A DNA stretch of 64,000 nt from the NCBI GenBank assembly GCA_963730405.1, contig CAVSRW010000011.1:186001-250000 (forward strand), in the 5' to 3' direction. The notes under the pieces were generated by a model. That model was not told the DNA's origin, did not search any database, and saw only the letters and a program-made list of their open reading frames with translations. The position numbers and the translations under genes are program-made. Positions 44,645 through 52,247 of this stretch are shown here, one piece after another. The stretch is from Gaiellasilicea sp963730405. GTDB taxonomy: Bacteria; Actinomycetota; Thermoleophilia; Gaiellales; Gaiellaceae. Every line of letters begins with the position of its first letter. Position 1 is the first letter of the stretch.

Positions 44645-45367
44645 GTGGCCGACACGCTCGTCTTCATCCCCGCCTGGAACGAGGAGGACAACCTCCCCGC
44701 CGTGCTGGACGAGTTGCACGGCGAGCTGCCGGAGGCGGACGTGCTCGTCGTCGACGACGGCTCGACCGACCGCACCGCCGAGATCGCGCGCGAGCACGGC
44801 GCCGAGGTGCTCTCGTTCGGCGAGAACCGCGGCCTGCAGGCGGGGATCGCGGCGGGCTACGAGTGGGCGAACGAGCACGGCTACGCCTACTGCGGGCGGG
44901 TCGACGCGGACGGCCAGCATCCGGCTGCAGAGCTCCGCCGGCTGCTCGAGCTCGTGCGGTCGGGCGAGGCGGACGTGGCGGTCGGCTCCCGCTTCGTCAG
45001 CGGCCCCGGCTACGAGCCGTATCGGTACGAGGCGGAGGGAATCCGCAAGCTCGGCACCGGGCTCCTCCGCCGCTCGATGCGCGTCGCGCTCGGCCGACCG
45101 TTCAACGACGCCACGAGCGGGCTCTACGCCGCCTCGGCGAAGGCGCTGCCGGTGCTCGCGCAGCCGTACACGAGCGGCGCACCAGAGGTCCAGGCGGTGC
45201 TGCGGCTCCACGACCAGGGGCTCCGCGTCGCCGAGGTCCCGGTCGACATGCGCGAGCGCGCCAGCGGCGAGTCGAAGCTGCAGGGGAAGAAAGCCTTCCT
45301 GCTCGTCGTCACCGTGATCGTGACGCTGCTCGGCGCGAGGCGCTTCTGGCGCCGCGATCGTGACTAG
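44645..45367 (+). CDS. Family 2 glycosyltransferase (polyprenyl-phosphate mannosyltransferase-like)
   Basis: 240 aa from GTG 44645. GT-A fold: VFIPAWNEEDNLPAVLDEL, VLVVDDGSTDRTAEIAREHG, LSFGENRGLQAGIAAGYEWA, the metal-binding RVDADGQHP and ATSGLYAASAKALPVLA. It resembles dolichyl/polyprenyl-phosphate mannose synthases. A single C-terminal hydrophobic segment (FLLVVTVIVTLLGA) may hold it at the membrane. Overlaps the next gene by 8 nt. Confidence 0.87.
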   Translation: MADTLVFIPAWNEEDNLPAVLDELHGELPEADVLVVDDGSTDRTAEIAREHGAEVLSFGENRGLQAGIAAGYEWANEHGYAYCGRVDADGQHPAAELRRLLELVRSGEADVAVGSRFVSGPGYEPYRYEAEGIRKLGTGLLRRSMRVALGRPFNDATSGLYAASAKALPVLAQPYTSGAPEVQAVLRLHDQGLRVAEVPVDMRERASGESKLQGKKAFLLVVTVIVTLLGARRFWRRDRD

Positions 45368-45842
45368 GCTCGTCGCAGTCCTCGGCTACTCGACCCTGCG
45401 CGGCGAGGATCTGCATCCGATCGGCGCGGCGCGGCTCGAGGCGGCCGAGCGGGTCGCCGGCGGCGCCGACGCCGTTCTCCTCTCCGGCTGGTCGCGGCGG
45501 CGGCACCGGCCGTCGGAGGCCGAGCTGATGCGCCGCGCGTGGCGCGGGCCGGACGTGCCGCTGCTCGCCGACGGCGACGCGCGCACGACCGCGGGCAACG
45601 CGCGGGCGGTGGCCGCGGCCGCACACGAGCTCGGAGCGGACGAGGTCGTCCTCGTCACCTCGTCCTGGCACGCGCGCCGGGCCCGCCTGCTCGTGCGCGC
45701 CGCGCTCGGCCCGGACGTGAGGCTCGAGGTGACCACGCCCGAGCGGACGCGTCCGGCCTACCACGTCGGCCGCGAGCTGGCGTGGCTGCTGCCGGCGGGG
45801 GCGCTGGCGCTGTCTCGGAGGATCGTTCCTAGACGACGGTGA
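45360..45842 (+). CDS. YdcF/ElyC-like (DUF218) protein
   Basis: 160 aa from GTG 45360. LVAVLGYSTLRGEDLHPIGA, the DARTTAGNARAVAAAAHELG helix (the S-x-T-x-x-N pattern of DUF218) and VVLVTSSWHARRARLLVRAA match the YdcF fold; no membrane helix is present. Members bind nucleotide-like ligands or act on envelope precursors. Coupled to the GT2 gene. Its end overlaps the convergent argF by 14 nt. Confidence 0.8.
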   Translation: MTRLVAVLGYSTLRGEDLHPIGAARLEAAERVAGGADAVLLSGWSRRRHRPSEAELMRRAWRGPDVPLLADGDARTTAGNARAVAAAAHELGADEVVLVTSSWHARRARLLVRAALGPDVRLEVTTPERTRPAYHVGRELAWLLPAGALALSRRIVPRRR

Positions 45843-46740
45843 GCGCGAGCACGGCCTTGGCCGTGTGCAACCGGTTCTCCGCCTCGTCCCAGACCGCGCT
45901 GCGCGGCCCGTAGAGGACGTCGCCCGCGATCTCCTCCCCGGGATGCGCAGGGAGGCAGTGGAGCACGATCGCGTCCCGGTCGGCCAGCCCGAGCAGGTCG
46001 GCATCGAGTGAATAGCCCGCGAGGTCGGCCACGCGCTGCTCACGCTCGTCCTCCTGGCCCATGCTCACCCACACGTCGGTGACCAGGACGTGGGCGCCCG
46101 CGGCCGCCTCGCGCGGGTCCCGCACGAGCCGGATCGACGGGTCGGGGGGCTCGTAGCCGGCCGGCGAGGCGCACACGAGCTCGGCGCCCAGCAGCGCACA
46201 GGCCTCCGCGAGTGAGACGCAGACGTTGCTCCCGTCGCCGACCCACGCCACGCGCACGCCGTCGAGCGTGCCGAAGCGCTCGCGGATCGTCTGCAGGTCG
46301 GCGAGCGCCTGCAGCGGATGCGCTTCGTCGGTGAGCGCGTTCACGACCGGGATGCCCGAGACGGCCGCGAACGTCTCCACCTCCGCGTGCGCATGCGTGC
46401 GGATCGCGAGCGCATCGAGGTAGCGCGAGAGCACGCGGGCCGTGTCCTCGATCGACTCGCCGCGCGCCAGCTGAAGCTGGTCGCCCGGGAGGTAGAGCGC
46501 GGTCGCTCCGAGGTGCGCGGCGGCAACCTCGAGCGAGACCCGCGTTCGCGTCGAGTGCTTGCGGAAGAGGAGGCCGAGCGTGCGGCCCTCCAGCAGCCGG
46601 TGCGGCTCCCGCGCCTGCTGCTTCGCTTTCAGCCCGTCGGCGAGGTCGAGCACGGCCTCGAGCTCGGCCGGTGCCCACTCGCGGATCCGGGTCAGCGAGC
46701 GGCCCCTGAGGTCGAGCGAAAGCGCAGAGGGCAGGGCCAT
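45829..46740 (-). CDS. argF: Ornithine carbamoyltransferase
   Basis: 303 aa from ATG 46740. Carbamoyl-phosphate site HSTRTRVSLE, then HPLQALADLQ, ornithine-side motif VWVSMGQEDE and HCLPAHPGEEI (catalytic Cys) identify an OTCase. Converts carbamoyl phosphate and ornithine to citrulline. Last gene of the argCJBDRF operon, starting immediately after the argR stop; argG and argH are not in the window. Confidence 0.93.
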   Translation of the reverse strand: MALPSALSLDLRGRSLTRIREWAPAELEAVLDLADGLKAKQQAREPHRLLEGRTLGLLFRKHSTRTRVSLEVAAAHLGATALYLPGDQLQLARGESIEDTARVLSRYLDALAIRTHAHAEVETFAAVSGIPVVNALTDEAHPLQALADLQTIRERFGTLDGVRVAWVGDGSNVCVSLAEACALLGAELVCASPAGYEPPDPSIRLVRDPREAAAGAHVLVTDVWVSMGQEDEREQRVADLAGYSLDADLLGLADRDAIVLHCLPAHPGEEIAGDVLYGPRSAVWDEAENRLHTAKAVLALTVV

Positions 46741-47202
46741 CTACGTGTCGCCGTCCAGGTGGTGGCGCAGCTGGTCGGCCAACTCCGCGGCCGTCGTGCC
46801 CTCGCGGGGCGCGACGAAGATCGTGTCGTCGCCAGCGATGCAGCCGGCGATCTCCGGCAGCGCTGCGTCGTCGAAGGCGATCGCGACGGCGTTCGCGCAT
46901 GCGGGCGGCGTCCGCAGCACGACGAGGCCGGCACCGGGCTCGAGCGAGACGACCCAGCGCCGGAGCGCGGTCGTCAGCTCGCCGAGCCGGTCGAGGTCGG
47001 CCGCGCCCGGATGTGCGTAGACGAGGCGCCCGCTCTCGCCGCGCACCTTGACCAGCCCGAGCTGTGCGATGTCGCGCGAGACGGTCGCCTGCACCGCGTC
47101 GAGACCCTCGTCGCGGAGCGCCTCGACCACGTCGCTCTGGGTCGAGAGCTCGCGCTCCCCGACGAGTCGGAGGATCGCTCCCTGGCGTTCGAACTTGTTC
47201 AC
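46741..47202 (-). CDS. argR: Arginine repressor
   Basis: 153 aa from GTG 47202 (GTGA overlap with argD). The N-terminal winged helix has LSTQSDVVEALRDEGLDAVQ and ATVSRDIAQLGLVKVRGESG; the C-terminal oligomerisation and arginine-binding domain has AIAFDDAALPEIAGCIAGDD, where GCIAGDDT carries the arginine-binding Asp pair. The arginine-bound hexamer represses arg genes. Encoded inside its own target operon, between argD and argF. Confidence 0.95.
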   Translation of the reverse strand: MNKFERQGAILRLVGERELSTQSDVVEALRDEGLDAVQATVSRDIAQLGLVKVRGESGRLVYAHPGAADLDRLGELTTALRRWVVSLEPGAGLVVLRTPPACANAVAIAFDDAALPEIAGCIAGDDTIFVAPREGTTAAELADQLRHHLDGDT

Positions 47203-48338
47203 GTCAGCACCTCCTCGAGCAGGGACAGGCCGGCCGCGACCTCGTCGCCCGTGATCGTCAGCGGCGGAGTGAGGCGGAGGACCGTCTCCCCGGCCGAGCC
47301 GACGAGCAGTCCCGCACCGAGTGCGGCCGCGACGACCGGGCCGGCGGCACGGTCCAGCTCGGCGCCGAGCATCAGGCCGCGTCCGCGTACCTCGACGACG
47401 CCCGGAAGTGTGGTGAGGCCGGCGGCGAGCTGCTCGCCGCGGGCTCGGACCGACGCGAGCAGCGACTCGTCGAGCGTCTCGACGACGGCAACCGCCGCGG
47501 CACAGACCACGGCGTTGCCGCCGAACGTGCTGCCGTGGTCGCCCGGCTCGAAGCCCTCGGGGGCACCGTCGGCGACGAGCAGCGCGCCGATCGGGAGCCC
47601 GCCGGCGAGGCCCTTCGCGAGCGTGACCGCGTCCGGCCGGACGCCGAGTTGCTCCCAGGCGAAGAAGCTGCCCGTCCGGCCGACGCCGCACTGGATCTCG
47701 TCGAAGACGAGCAGCGCACCGTGCTCGTCGGCCAGCGCCCGTGCCGCAGCGAGGAACTCCGCGCTCGCCGGATGGATCCCGCCTTCGCCCTGCACGGGCT
47801 CGATCAGGATCGCAGCCGTGTCGGGTCCGACGGCGGCGGCGAGGGCGTCGGCGTCGTTCAGCGGCGCGAAGCGGACGACAGGAGCCAGCGGCTCGAAGGC
47901 GGCCCGCTTCCCGGGCTGCCCCGTCGCTGCGAGCGCGCCGTGCGTGCGTCCGTGGAACGAGCCCTCGAGCGCGACCACGACCGGCTTCCCCGTCGCCTTT
48001 CGCGCCCACTTCAGCGCCGCCTCGATCGCCTCCGCGCCGGAGTTGCAGAAGAAGGTGCGCGCGCCCCCGAAGCGCCCCGAAAGGAGCTCGGCGAGCCGGA
48101 GCATCGGCTCCGTCGAGTAGAGGTTGGAGGTGTGCCAGAGCGCATCCAGTTGGCGCTTCGCGGCGGCGGCCGGCGCCGGGTGGCAGTGGCCGAGCGAGAC
48201 GACGGCGATCCCCGCGAGCAGGTCGAGGTAGCGCTTCCCGTCGGTGTCGGTGAGCCAGACACCCTCGCCCGAGACGAACGTGACGTCGTGCCGCGCGTAC
48301 ACGGGCAGGAGCGCGCTCGTCGTCAGCAGCGACGTCAT
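47199..48338 (-). CDS. argD: Acetylornithine aminotransferase
   Basis: 379 aa from ATG 48338. PLP fold type I: FCNSGAEAIEAALKWARKAT, GSFHGRTHGALAATGQ, IEPVQGEGGIHPAS, LLVFDEIQCGVGRTGSFFAW and the Schiff-base Lys in VTLAKGLAGGLPIGA. Converts N-acetylglutamate semialdehyde to N-acetylornithine. Start overlaps the argB stop (ATGA) and stop overlaps the argR start. Confidence 0.95.
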   Translation of the reverse strand: MTSLLTTSALLPVYARHDVTFVSGEGVWLTDTDGKRYLDLLAGIAVVSLGHCHPAPAAAAKRQLDALWHTSNLYSTEPMLRLAELLSGRFGGARTFFCNSGAEAIEAALKWARKATGKPVVVALEGSFHGRTHGALAATGQPGKRAAFEPLAPVVRFAPLNDADALAAAVGPDTAAILIEPVQGEGGIHPASAEFLAAARALADEHGALLVFDEIQCGVGRTGSFFAWEQLGVRPDAVTLAKGLAGGLPIGALLVADGAPEGFEPGDHGSTFGGNAVVCAAAVAVVETLDESLLASVRARGEQLAAGLTTLPGVVEVRGRGLMLGAELDRAAGPVVAAALGAGLLVGSAGETVLRLTPPLTITGDEVAAGLSLLEEVLT

Positions 48339-49000
48339 GCGACGACCGCCGTCGCGCCGATCGTCGCGTCGACGCCGCCGCGCGCCGCGGCGACCGCCGC
48401 CTCCAGCTTCGGGACGATCCCGCCGCCGAGCTCGCCGGCGGCGAGCAGCCGCTCCGCCTCCGTGACTCCGATCCTCGACGCGACGACGCCACCGAGCAGC
48501 AGGCCCGGCACGTCGGTGACGAACAGGAGCTTGTCCGCGCCGAGCCCGATTGCGAGGGCGGCGGCCGCCTCGTCGGCGTTCACGTTCAGCGGCCCGACTG
48601 CCAGAGGCGCGACGACCGGGACGAGCCCTTTCTCGAGCGCGCTCTCGACCGCGGGCGGCGAGGACGGGAGCGGCGAGCCGACGTAGCCGAGCTCGGGGGC
48701 GTGCACCGCCTCCAAGCCGATCTCGTCGCCGAACATCGGCACGGCCCGCGGCCCGATCGCGGCGCAGACCTCGGCGTTGACGGCGGCGAAGGAACCGCGC
48801 ACGACCGCGAGCGCCGCCTTGCTCGTCACCCGCCGACCCTGGACGAAGCGCACCTCGAGCCCGGCACGCTCGAGCTCGGCCGAGATCTGCGGCCCGGCTC
48901 CATGGACGACGCAGACCTCGTGCTGCTGCGCCAGCGCGAGCGCGAGCGTCGCCGCCTCGCCCGCGACGGCACCGCCGACCTTGAGCACGATCCGGCTCAT
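48335..49000 (-). CDS. argB: Acetylglutamate kinase (short form)
   Basis: 221 aa from ATG 49000. Amino-acid-kinase motifs: IVLKVGGAVAGE, CVVHGAGPQISAELERAG, GPLNVNADEAAAALAIGLGA, LLFVTDVPGLLLGG and GGGIVPKLEAAVAAARGGVD. It is shorter than usual NAGKs (about 260-300 aa) because the N-terminal region before KVGG and some loops are missing; the arginine-inhibited N-terminal helix is absent. Overlaps argJ by 4 nt. Confidence 0.9.
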   Translation of the reverse strand: MSRIVLKVGGAVAGEAATLALALAQQHEVCVVHGAGPQISAELERAGLEVRFVQGRRVTSKAALAVVRGSFAAVNAEVCAAIGPRAVPMFGDEIGLEAVHAPELGYVGSPLPSSPPAVESALEKGLVPVVAPLAVGPLNVNADEAAAALAIGLGADKLLFVTDVPGLLLGGVVASRIGVTEAERLLAAGELGGGIVPKLEAAVAAARGGVDATIGATAVVA

Positions 49001-50160
49001 GTCCGGTAGTCCGCGTTGATGCGGACATAGTCGTAGGACAGGTCGCTGGTCAGGTAGCTGGCGGCACCGTCGCCGAGCCCGAGGTCGAGCTCGATCCGGC
49101 AGCTGCCGTTCGAGACGTCGGGCTCGACGCCGAGCGGCACGCCGCGGTCGAGCACGGTGGTGCCGTTGTAGGAGAGCGTCACCTTCGCCGCGTCGACGGC
49201 CGCGAAGCCGCCGTTCCAGGGCGCCGAGCCGGCGGCGGCGAGCACGCGACCCCAGTTCGCGTCGTGCCCGAAGAGGGCGGTCTTGACGAGCGGCGAGGTG
49301 GCGATCCGAGCTGCGATCGCCCGCGCCTGCGCGCGGTCGACTGCACCGCTGATCTCGATCTCGGCCAGGACGGTCGCCCCCTCCCCGTCGGCGACGATCT
49401 GCTCGGCGAGCTGCTCGCAGACCCGGCCGAGCGCGAGCGCGAAGGCGGCGTCGGAGGCGGGCGTCCGCTCGACGCCGCTGGCGCCGTTCGCGAGCAGGCA
49501 GACGGCGTCGTTCGTGGAGCACTCGCCGTCGACCGAGATCGAGTTGAAGCTGCGCTCGACCGCCGGCCGGAGGAAGTCGATCGCCTCGCCCGGCTCGAGC
49601 GGGTAGTCGGTCGTGACGACCGCCAGCATCGTCGCGAGCTGCGGATGGATCATCCCCGAGCCCTTCGCCATCCCACCGACGGTGAACCCGTCGAGCGAGA
49701 CCGCCGCCTCCTTCGTCTTCGTGTCGGTCGTGAGAATCGCCTCGGCGGCGTCGAGCCCGGCCGCGGGCGAGAGCGCCGGCACCGCCTCGCGGAGGCCGCC
49801 GAGCACCTTCTCGAGCGGGAGCAGCGCGCCGATCACGCCCGTCGAGAGGACGAGCACCTCCTCCGCGTAGAGGTCGAGCAGCCGTCCTGCCTCCGCGGCC
49901 GTCGCAAGCGCGTCGAGCTCGCCGCGCTCGCCCGTGGCGGCGTTCGCGACGCCCGAGTTGATCACGATCGCCTGCGGCTCCGCCGCGGCGAGATGCTGCT
50001 TCGAGACGACGACCGGGGCTGCGAGCACCTGGTTGACGGTGAACATCGCCGCGCCGACCGAAGGAGCCGTCGAGCGGACGACCGCGAGGTCGAGCCCTTT
50101 CCGCCGGATGCCGGCGCGCACGCCGGCCGCGGCGAACCCCTTCGCTGCCGTGACGCTCAT
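48997..50160 (-). CDS. argJ: Bifunctional glutamate N-acetyltransferase/ornithine acetyltransferase
   Basis: 387 aa from ATG 50160. The autocleavage site is intact in GSGMIHPQLATMLAVVTTDY (cleavage before the Thr of ATML), and the oxyanion TGVIG motif (VLSTGVIGALLPLEK) is present. RSFNSISVDGECSTNDAVCL and the C-terminal YVRINADYRT complete the family pattern. Recycles the acetyl group between ornithine and glutamate. Overlaps argC and argB by 4 nt on either side. Confidence 0.95.
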   Translation of the reverse strand: MSVTAAKGFAAAGVRAGIRRKGLDLAVVRSTAPSVGAAMFTVNQVLAAPVVVSKQHLAAAEPQAIVINSGVANAATGERGELDALATAAEAGRLLDLYAEEVLVLSTGVIGALLPLEKVLGGLREAVPALSPAAGLDAAEAILTTDTKTKEAAVSLDGFTVGGMAKGSGMIHPQLATMLAVVTTDYPLEPGEAIDFLRPAVERSFNSISVDGECSTNDAVCLLANGASGVERTPASDAAFALALGRVCEQLAEQIVADGEGATVLAEIEISGAVDRAQARAIAARIATSPLVKTALFGHDANWGRVLAAAGSAPWNGGFAAVDAAKVTLSYNGTTVLDRGVPLGVEPDVSNGSCRIELDLGLGDGAASYLTSDLSYDYVRINADYRT

Positions 50161-51137
50161 ACCAGGACTCCGGAGAGCCGGAGCCCGGCCGTCTCGGGCA
50201 GCCCGAGCGCGAGGTTCGCGTTCTGCACCGCCTGGCCGGCGGCGCCCTTGCCGAGGTTGTCGAGCGCGCAGACGACGATCCCGGTGCCGGTCGCGCGGTC
50301 GCTGAAGACGCCGATCTCCGCCCCGTCCGTCCCCTGAACCCGCGACAGCTCCGGCGCGATCCCGTCCGGCAGCACCGCCACCGCCGGCGTCGCGGCGTAG
50401 ACCGCCTCGAGCGCCTCGCGCAGGTCGGCCGTCGCGGTCACGTAACACGTCGCGAGCAGGCCGCGCTTGACCGGCAGGAGGTGCGGCACGAAGCAGACCG
50501 GGAAGCCGAGCGACTGCTCGAGCTCGGGCGCGTGCTGGTGCGAGCCGATCTTGTAGGGCGAGACGTTCTCGAGCACCGCGGTCGCGTGCGACGACGGCTT
50601 CAGCATCCGTCCCGCGCCGGAGACGCCCGACTTCGCGTCGACGACGACGCCGGTCGGCTCGATTGCCTCGACGAGCGGCGAGAGCGCGAGCAGGACGGCC
50701 GTCGCGTAGCAGCCGGGGTTCGCGATCCACGGGCCTTCCGGCGGGAACAGCTCCGGGATCGCGTAGCTCCAGGCGTCGAGCATGTCGGGCGCGGGATGCT
50801 CGAAGCCGTACCAGGCCGGATAGAGCTCGGCCCTCGAGAGCCGGTGCGCTCCGGAGAGGTCGACGACGACAACGCCGGCCGGTGGCTCGAGAGCCGCCGC
50901 CCGCTCGTGGTCGAGGCAGCAGAAGACAAGCTCGGCCCCGGCGGCGAGGGCATCGTCGTTCGGCACGAACGGAGGCAATGAGCCGTTCAGCCGCGGGTCG
51001 AGGACGCTGGCCGGCGAGCCGGCGAGCGAGTCGGAGCCGAGCGCGACGAGCTCCAGCTCCGGGTGCGCGAGGACGCGGTCGAGCGTCTCCTGGCCCGAGT
51101 AGCCGGAGGCGCCGAGGATCGCGGTTGCGACGGTCAT
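50157..51137 (-). CDS. argC: N-acetyl-gamma-glutamyl-phosphate reductase
   Basis: 326 aa from ATG 51137. NADP-binding start ATAILGASGYSGQETLDRVL, active-site Cys in WIANPGCYATAVLLALSPLV, KSGVSGAGRMLKPSSH and VPHLLPVKRGLLATCYVT. ATG 51137 is preferred because a CATAAT box ends 7 nt before it and no Shine-Dalgarno is visible, pointing to a leaderless mRNA. First gene of the arginine operon; divergent from carA. Confidence 0.95.
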   Translation of the reverse strand: MTVATAILGASGYSGQETLDRVLAHPELELVALGSDSLAGSPASVLDPRLNGSLPPFVPNDDALAAGAELVFCCLDHERAAALEPPAGVVVVDLSGAHRLSRAELYPAWYGFEHPAPDMLDAWSYAIPELFPPEGPWIANPGCYATAVLLALSPLVEAIEPTGVVVDAKSGVSGAGRMLKPSSHATAVLENVSPYKIGSHQHAPELEQSLGFPVCFVPHLLPVKRGLLATCYVTATADLREALEAVYAATPAVAVLPDGIAPELSRVQGTDGAEIGVFSDRATGTGIVVCALDNLGKGAAGQAVQNANLALGLPETAGLRLSGVLV

Positions 51138-51143
51138 GGTGCG

Positions 51144-51172
51144 TATTATGCATGAACTGTGATTACTATGCA
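51144..51172. promoter_or_regulatory. Divergent argC/carA promoter with candidate ArgR operator
   Basis: An AT-rich island in a GC-rich genome. TATTAT (51144-51149) is a plus-strand -10 box 9 nt before GTG 51159; on the minus strand CATAAT (51145-51150) is 7 nt before the argC ATG. TGCAT (51149-51153) and ATGCA (51168-51172) form an inverted repeat resembling actinobacterial ARG boxes. ArgR binding here would control both operons. Confidence 0.5.
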
Positions 51173-51176
51173 GGCG

Positions 51177-52247
51177 ATGGACGCGCAACTCGTACTCGAG
51201 GACGGCACCGTCTTCCCCGGACGCTCGGTCGGCGCGCCCGGAATCGCGGCCGGCGAGGCCTGCTTCACGACCGCGTCGGCCGGCTACGAGCAGGCGGTCA
51301 CCGACCCGAGCTACGCACGGCAGGTGCTGACCTTCGCATCGCCGCTCGTGGGCAACTACGGCGTCGACGAAGCACTGCTCGAGTCGAGCCGGGTCTGGAC
51401 GGAGGGCGTCGTGATGCGGCGCGCCCGCCCCGCATGGTCAGGCTGGCTCGCCGAGCGCGGCGTCGTCGCGCTCGAGGAGGTCGACACCCGCGCCCTCGTC
51501 CGGCGCCTGCGCGAGAACGGCGCGATGCGCTGCGCGCTCGGCGCCGCGACGGCCGAGGAACTGCACGCTCGCGCGCTCGCGCAGCCGCACCTCGACTGGC
51601 CGCGCATGCTCGAGGAGCCCGAGCTCGCATCGCCCCCACCTGCGCTCGAGGCGTGCGTGGCGGAGCCGTTCACGGTCGGCGCCGGCCCACGCGTCGTCGT
51701 GCTCGACCTGGGCTGCAAGCACTCGATCGTCCGGCGCCTCGTCGAGACGGGCGTCGAGGCGGTCGTCGTGCCCGGCACGTGGGACGCCGAGGCCGTGCTC
51801 GAGCTCGAGCCGTCGGCGGTGCTCGTCGGCAACGGCCCCGGCGATCCCGCTCAGCTGGACGGGCCGGTCGAGACGGTGCGCGCGCTGCTCGGCAATGTGC
51901 CGCTCTTCGGGATCTGCCTCGGCCACCAGCTCGTCGGGCTCGCGCTCGGTCTGGAGACGTTCAAGCTCCCGTTCGGCCACCGCGGCGCCAACCACCCCGT
52001 CCGCGTCACCGGATCGAAGCGCGTCCTCGTCACGGCGCAGAATCACGGCTTCGCGGTCGCACCGGGCGACGCGGCTGAGGTCAGCCACGTCTCGCTCAAC
52101 GACGGCACGGTCGAGGGACTCCGCGGCGACGGCTTCGAGACGCTCCAGTTCCACCCCGAGGCCGCGCCCGGGCCGCACGACGCCGTCCCCTTCTTCGACC
52201 GGATCGCCACGGCGTGCCGAAGAGAAGCGACCTTCGCAGCATCCTGA
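51177..52247 (+). CDS. carA: Carbamoyl-phosphate synthase small subunit
   Basis: 356 aa from ATG 51177 (MDAQLVLEDGTVFPGRSVGA); in-frame GTG 51159 and ATG 51168 lie closer to the -10 box and could serve for a leaderless start. Glutamine amidotransferase domain: LFGICLGHQLVGLALGLETF with the nucleophile Cys, and FHPEAAPGPHD with the catalytic His. Supplies ammonia to CarB for carbamoyl phosphate. Overlaps carB by 34 nt. Confidence 0.94.
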   Translation: MDAQLVLEDGTVFPGRSVGAPGIAAGEACFTTASAGYEQAVTDPSYARQVLTFASPLVGNYGVDEALLESSRVWTEGVVMRRARPAWSGWLAERGVVALEEVDTRALVRRLRENGAMRCALGAATAEELHARALAQPHLDWPRMLEEPELASPPPALEACVAEPFTVGAGPRVVVLDLGCKHSIVRRLVETGVEAVVVPGTWDAEAVLELEPSAVLVGNGPGDPAQLDGPVETVRALLGNVPLFGICLGHQLVGLALGLETFKLPFGHRGANHPVRVTGSKRVLVTAQNHGFAVAPGDAAEVSHVSLNDGTVEGLRGDGFETLQFHPEAAPGPHDAVPFFDRIATACRREATFAAS

